From JACKLD01 sp049297695 (GTDB lineage: Bacteria > Pseudomonadota > Alphaproteobacteria > UBA2136 > UBA6156): a DNA stretch of 14,124 nt. The notes below the pieces were generated by a model. The model saw nothing but the letters and a program-made list of their open reading frames with translations. It was not told the origin of the DNA and searched no databases. The stretch is taken from positions 1-14,124 of the forward strand of contig JBAQUT010000029.1 of the NCBI GenBank assembly GCA_049297695.1, written 5' to 3'. Below are positions 12,842 through 14,124 of the stretch, one piece after another. The position numbers and the translations under genes were made by a program. Position 1 is the stretch's first letter. Each line of letters starts with the position of its first letter.

Positions 12842-13855
12842 TTAAGATCGCCCCCAAGCCTCCACAAGCGCGGCCGTTGCCATTAAGGCATCCGTGTGGG
12901 TGCGCTCATACCCGTGGGTGGCATCTGTCCCAAACCCCATCAAAGCAATGCGGATATCCATCCCCGCAAACACGGCAGCCCCCGCATCCGAGCGGTAAAA
13001 CCGAAACACATCGGTCTTAAGCGGCAGTTTGAGTTTCTCTCCCAACGCAATCAAATCTCTGGATAAATCCAAACTGTAAGGCCCCAAACCATCTTTCAGG
13101 GCCACGGTCACATATTTCTCATGGCTGTTTGTCAGCTTGCTCACAGGGGCAATATCCAGCGCCACACAATCGGCCGTATCTTCCGCCAACATGCTGGCTC
13201 CGCCATAGCTCACTTCTTCATCCACACTGAAGACAAAATCCATCGTAACCGCTGGCGTAATTTTGCTCTTTTTCCAAACTTGCAAAACAGCCAATTGAAT
13301 AGCCGCACTCGCCTTGTTATCCAAAAAACGGGAAACGATGTACCCGTTGGATTCCTCATATCCCGTATCGATACTCACATAATCCCCTACCCGAACGCCT
13401 GCCTTCACCACATCGCCATCCACCCTGCACACCATCGTGTCCCAATCCGCCTTATGGGTGTTCATTTCAACATCGCCATAACTATGGGCTGTAATGGTGG
13501 GAATCAACAAGGTTCCTTTCAAAGGGGTTTGGCTATGAATGGTAACCCGTGCATTTTCCGCACTGCGAGGGGCAAAACCGCCAATACGGCTTAAGCGTAA
13601 CGTACCGTCGGATTTGATTTCCGCCACCATGGCTCCCAACGTATCCAAATGGCTGCATATGGCACGCACAGGGCCTTTGGCTTTGCCTTGCACCCGCACC
13701 CTCACATGCCCACGGCGTGTCTGAGTCACAGTTTTATACCCCAAACGACCGACTTCCTGCACAACATAATCCGCAGAATCACTCACCATCCCCGTAGGGC
13801 TTGGTATATCAAGCAGGTTTTTAAGCTGTTTCAGGAGATAAGCCTTATCCATCAT
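12842..13855 (-). CDS. M42-family metallopeptidase, NAGGN-associated branch
   Basis: This 337-residue protein begins at ATG 13855 (Met2 at 13852 is equally possible). The M42 di-metal site is visible: HLD (69-71), Asp179 in FLDNKAS, the Glu pair in VDEEVSYGG (213-214), Asp234 in ALDIAPV and the C-terminal His320 in YERTHTDAL. The strings DIAP, FRFYRSDA and ATHGYERTH are typical of the M42 branch found with N-acetylglutaminylglutamine amide (osmoprotectant) genes, but none of those genes is in the window. Family members are cytoplasmic aminopeptidases, often large oligomers. Purine-rich AAGAGAAAGAAAAG precedes the start. The gene follows the 16S rRNA and its terminator on the same strand. Confidence 0.9.
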   Translation of the reverse strand: MMDKAYLLKQLKNLLDIPSPTGMVSDSADYVVQEVGRLGYKTVTQTRRGHVRVRVQGKAKGPVRAICSHLDTLGAMVAEIKSDGTLRLSRIGGFAPRSAENARVTIHSQTPLKGTLLIPTITAHSYGDVEMNTHKADWDTMVCRVDGDVVKAGVRVGDYVSIDTGYEESNGYIVSRFLDNKASAAIQLAVLQVWKKSKITPAVTMDFVFSVDEEVSYGGASMLAEDTADCVALDIAPVSKLTNSHEKYVTVALKDGLGPYSLDLSRDLIALGEKLKLPLKTDVFRFYRSDAGAAVFAGMDIRIALMGFGTDATHGYERTHTDALMATAALVEAWGRS

Positions 13856-13929
13856 CTTTTCTTTCTCTTGGGCACAGGCTGCCACCCAGTAAGCCCGTTG
13901 TCCAGATTGGCTGCTGGATTTTACCCAAC

Positions 13930-13952
13930 AAAAAACCGCCTTGCGGCGGTTT
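13930..13952 (-). terminator. Intrinsic terminator directly after 16S rRNA
   Basis: On the minus strand AAACCGCC-GCAA-GGCGGTTT (13933-13952) is followed by TTT and then GTTGGG. The stem is perfect, with a GNRA loop. It begins 53 bases past the 16S 3' end, which leaves no room for a tRNA or 23S gene on this transcript. Confidence 0.88.
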
Positions 13953-14005
13953 GAAAAGAAATCACCAACATAAAACAATTAGCGGGATCCACACAGTATC
14001 CTTAG

Positions 14006-14124
14006 AAAGGAGGTGATCCAGGCGCTCGTTCCCGAACGCCTACCTTGTTATGACTTAGCCCCAGTTACTGGTTATACCGTGGGCGGCTGCTTCCTTACGG
14101 TTAGCGCACCGACTTAAGGTACCC
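14006..14124 (-). rRNA. 16S rRNA, 3' terminal 119 nt (cut by the window edge)
   Basis: The minus strand ends with TGGATCACCTCCTTT, containing the anti-SD CCTCC. Upstream are ATAACAAGG and a GGAA loop (dimethyl-A site) on a 9-bp helix 45, AGGCGTTCG/CGAGCGCCT. The strand also contains CCGCCCACGGTAT. Two features are unusual: the helix 45 sequence departs strongly from the common GTAGGGGAACCTGC, and the decoding-region string reads AAGTCATAAC where AAGTCGTAAC is near universal. Pairing and the tetraloop are kept, so it looks functional. The 5' part lies beyond the right edge. Confidence 0.95.

Noticed and set aside
12842..13978. A TTG start at 13978 for the M42 peptidase.
   Set aside because: It would translate through the 16S terminator hairpin and add 41 residues that are not in the family.

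Overview
The window looks chromosomal and comes from a member of the Pseudomonadota. RecA has the proteobacterial TTGGNALKFYASVR segment, and recX directly follows recA. I lean towards an alphaproteobacterial or deep-branching lineage, but the sequence does not settle the class. The genetic code is standard, and most genes have recognisable Shine-Dalgarno (SD) sites. The end of a 16S rRNA gene lies at the right edge. It is followed by its own terminator and then a peptidase gene, so this 16S copy is not linked to a 23S gene here.

Layout. (1) Positions 1-3350 are AT-rich and accessory, all on the minus strand, lying off the 3' end of an initiator tRNA. They hold a Cas2/SinR-like small protein, a long hairpin-rich RNA-like region, an anchored extracytoplasmic protein with a Cys-containing C-terminal domain, and a restriction endonuclease of the Mrr type that runs off the left edge. 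(2) Positions 3396-4024 look like core sequence: tRNA-fMet, a small tail-anchored protein, and tRNA-Gly(UCC). (3) Positions 4025-6214 form a 2.2-kb micro-island. It is bounded by an exact 18-bp repeat of the tRNA-Gly 3' end and has no intact integrase. It carries a serine-recombinase relic, a membrane Sel1-repeat protein and a protein with a C2H2-like finger. (4) Positions 6215-6700 hold little: one doubtful 43-codon ORF and strong hairpins. (5) Positions 6705-10331, minus strand, are core: an MsbA-like ABC exporter, recX and recA. (6) Positions 10593-12835, plus strand, encode a partner-switch signalling pair: a STAS anti-anti-sigma factor and a fused HATPase / degenerate receiver / PP2C phosphatase. 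(7) Positions 12842-14124, minus strand, hold an M42 peptidase and the 16S 3' end.

How the parts relate. recA and recX probably share a transcript ending at a GCAA-capped terminator near 8510. An operator-like repeat overlaps the recA promoter. The STAS protein and its fused kinase/phosphatase form a two-gene operon in which one polypeptide could both phosphorylate and dephosphorylate its partner. The left accessory block reads as a possible defence cluster, with a candidate switch-like RNA leader in front of the membrane-protein gene. The best leads are that RNA leader with the Cas2-like/Mrr cluster, the integrase-less tRNA-Gly island, the unlinked 16S gene with its unusual 3' end, and the fusion with a pseudo-receiver.
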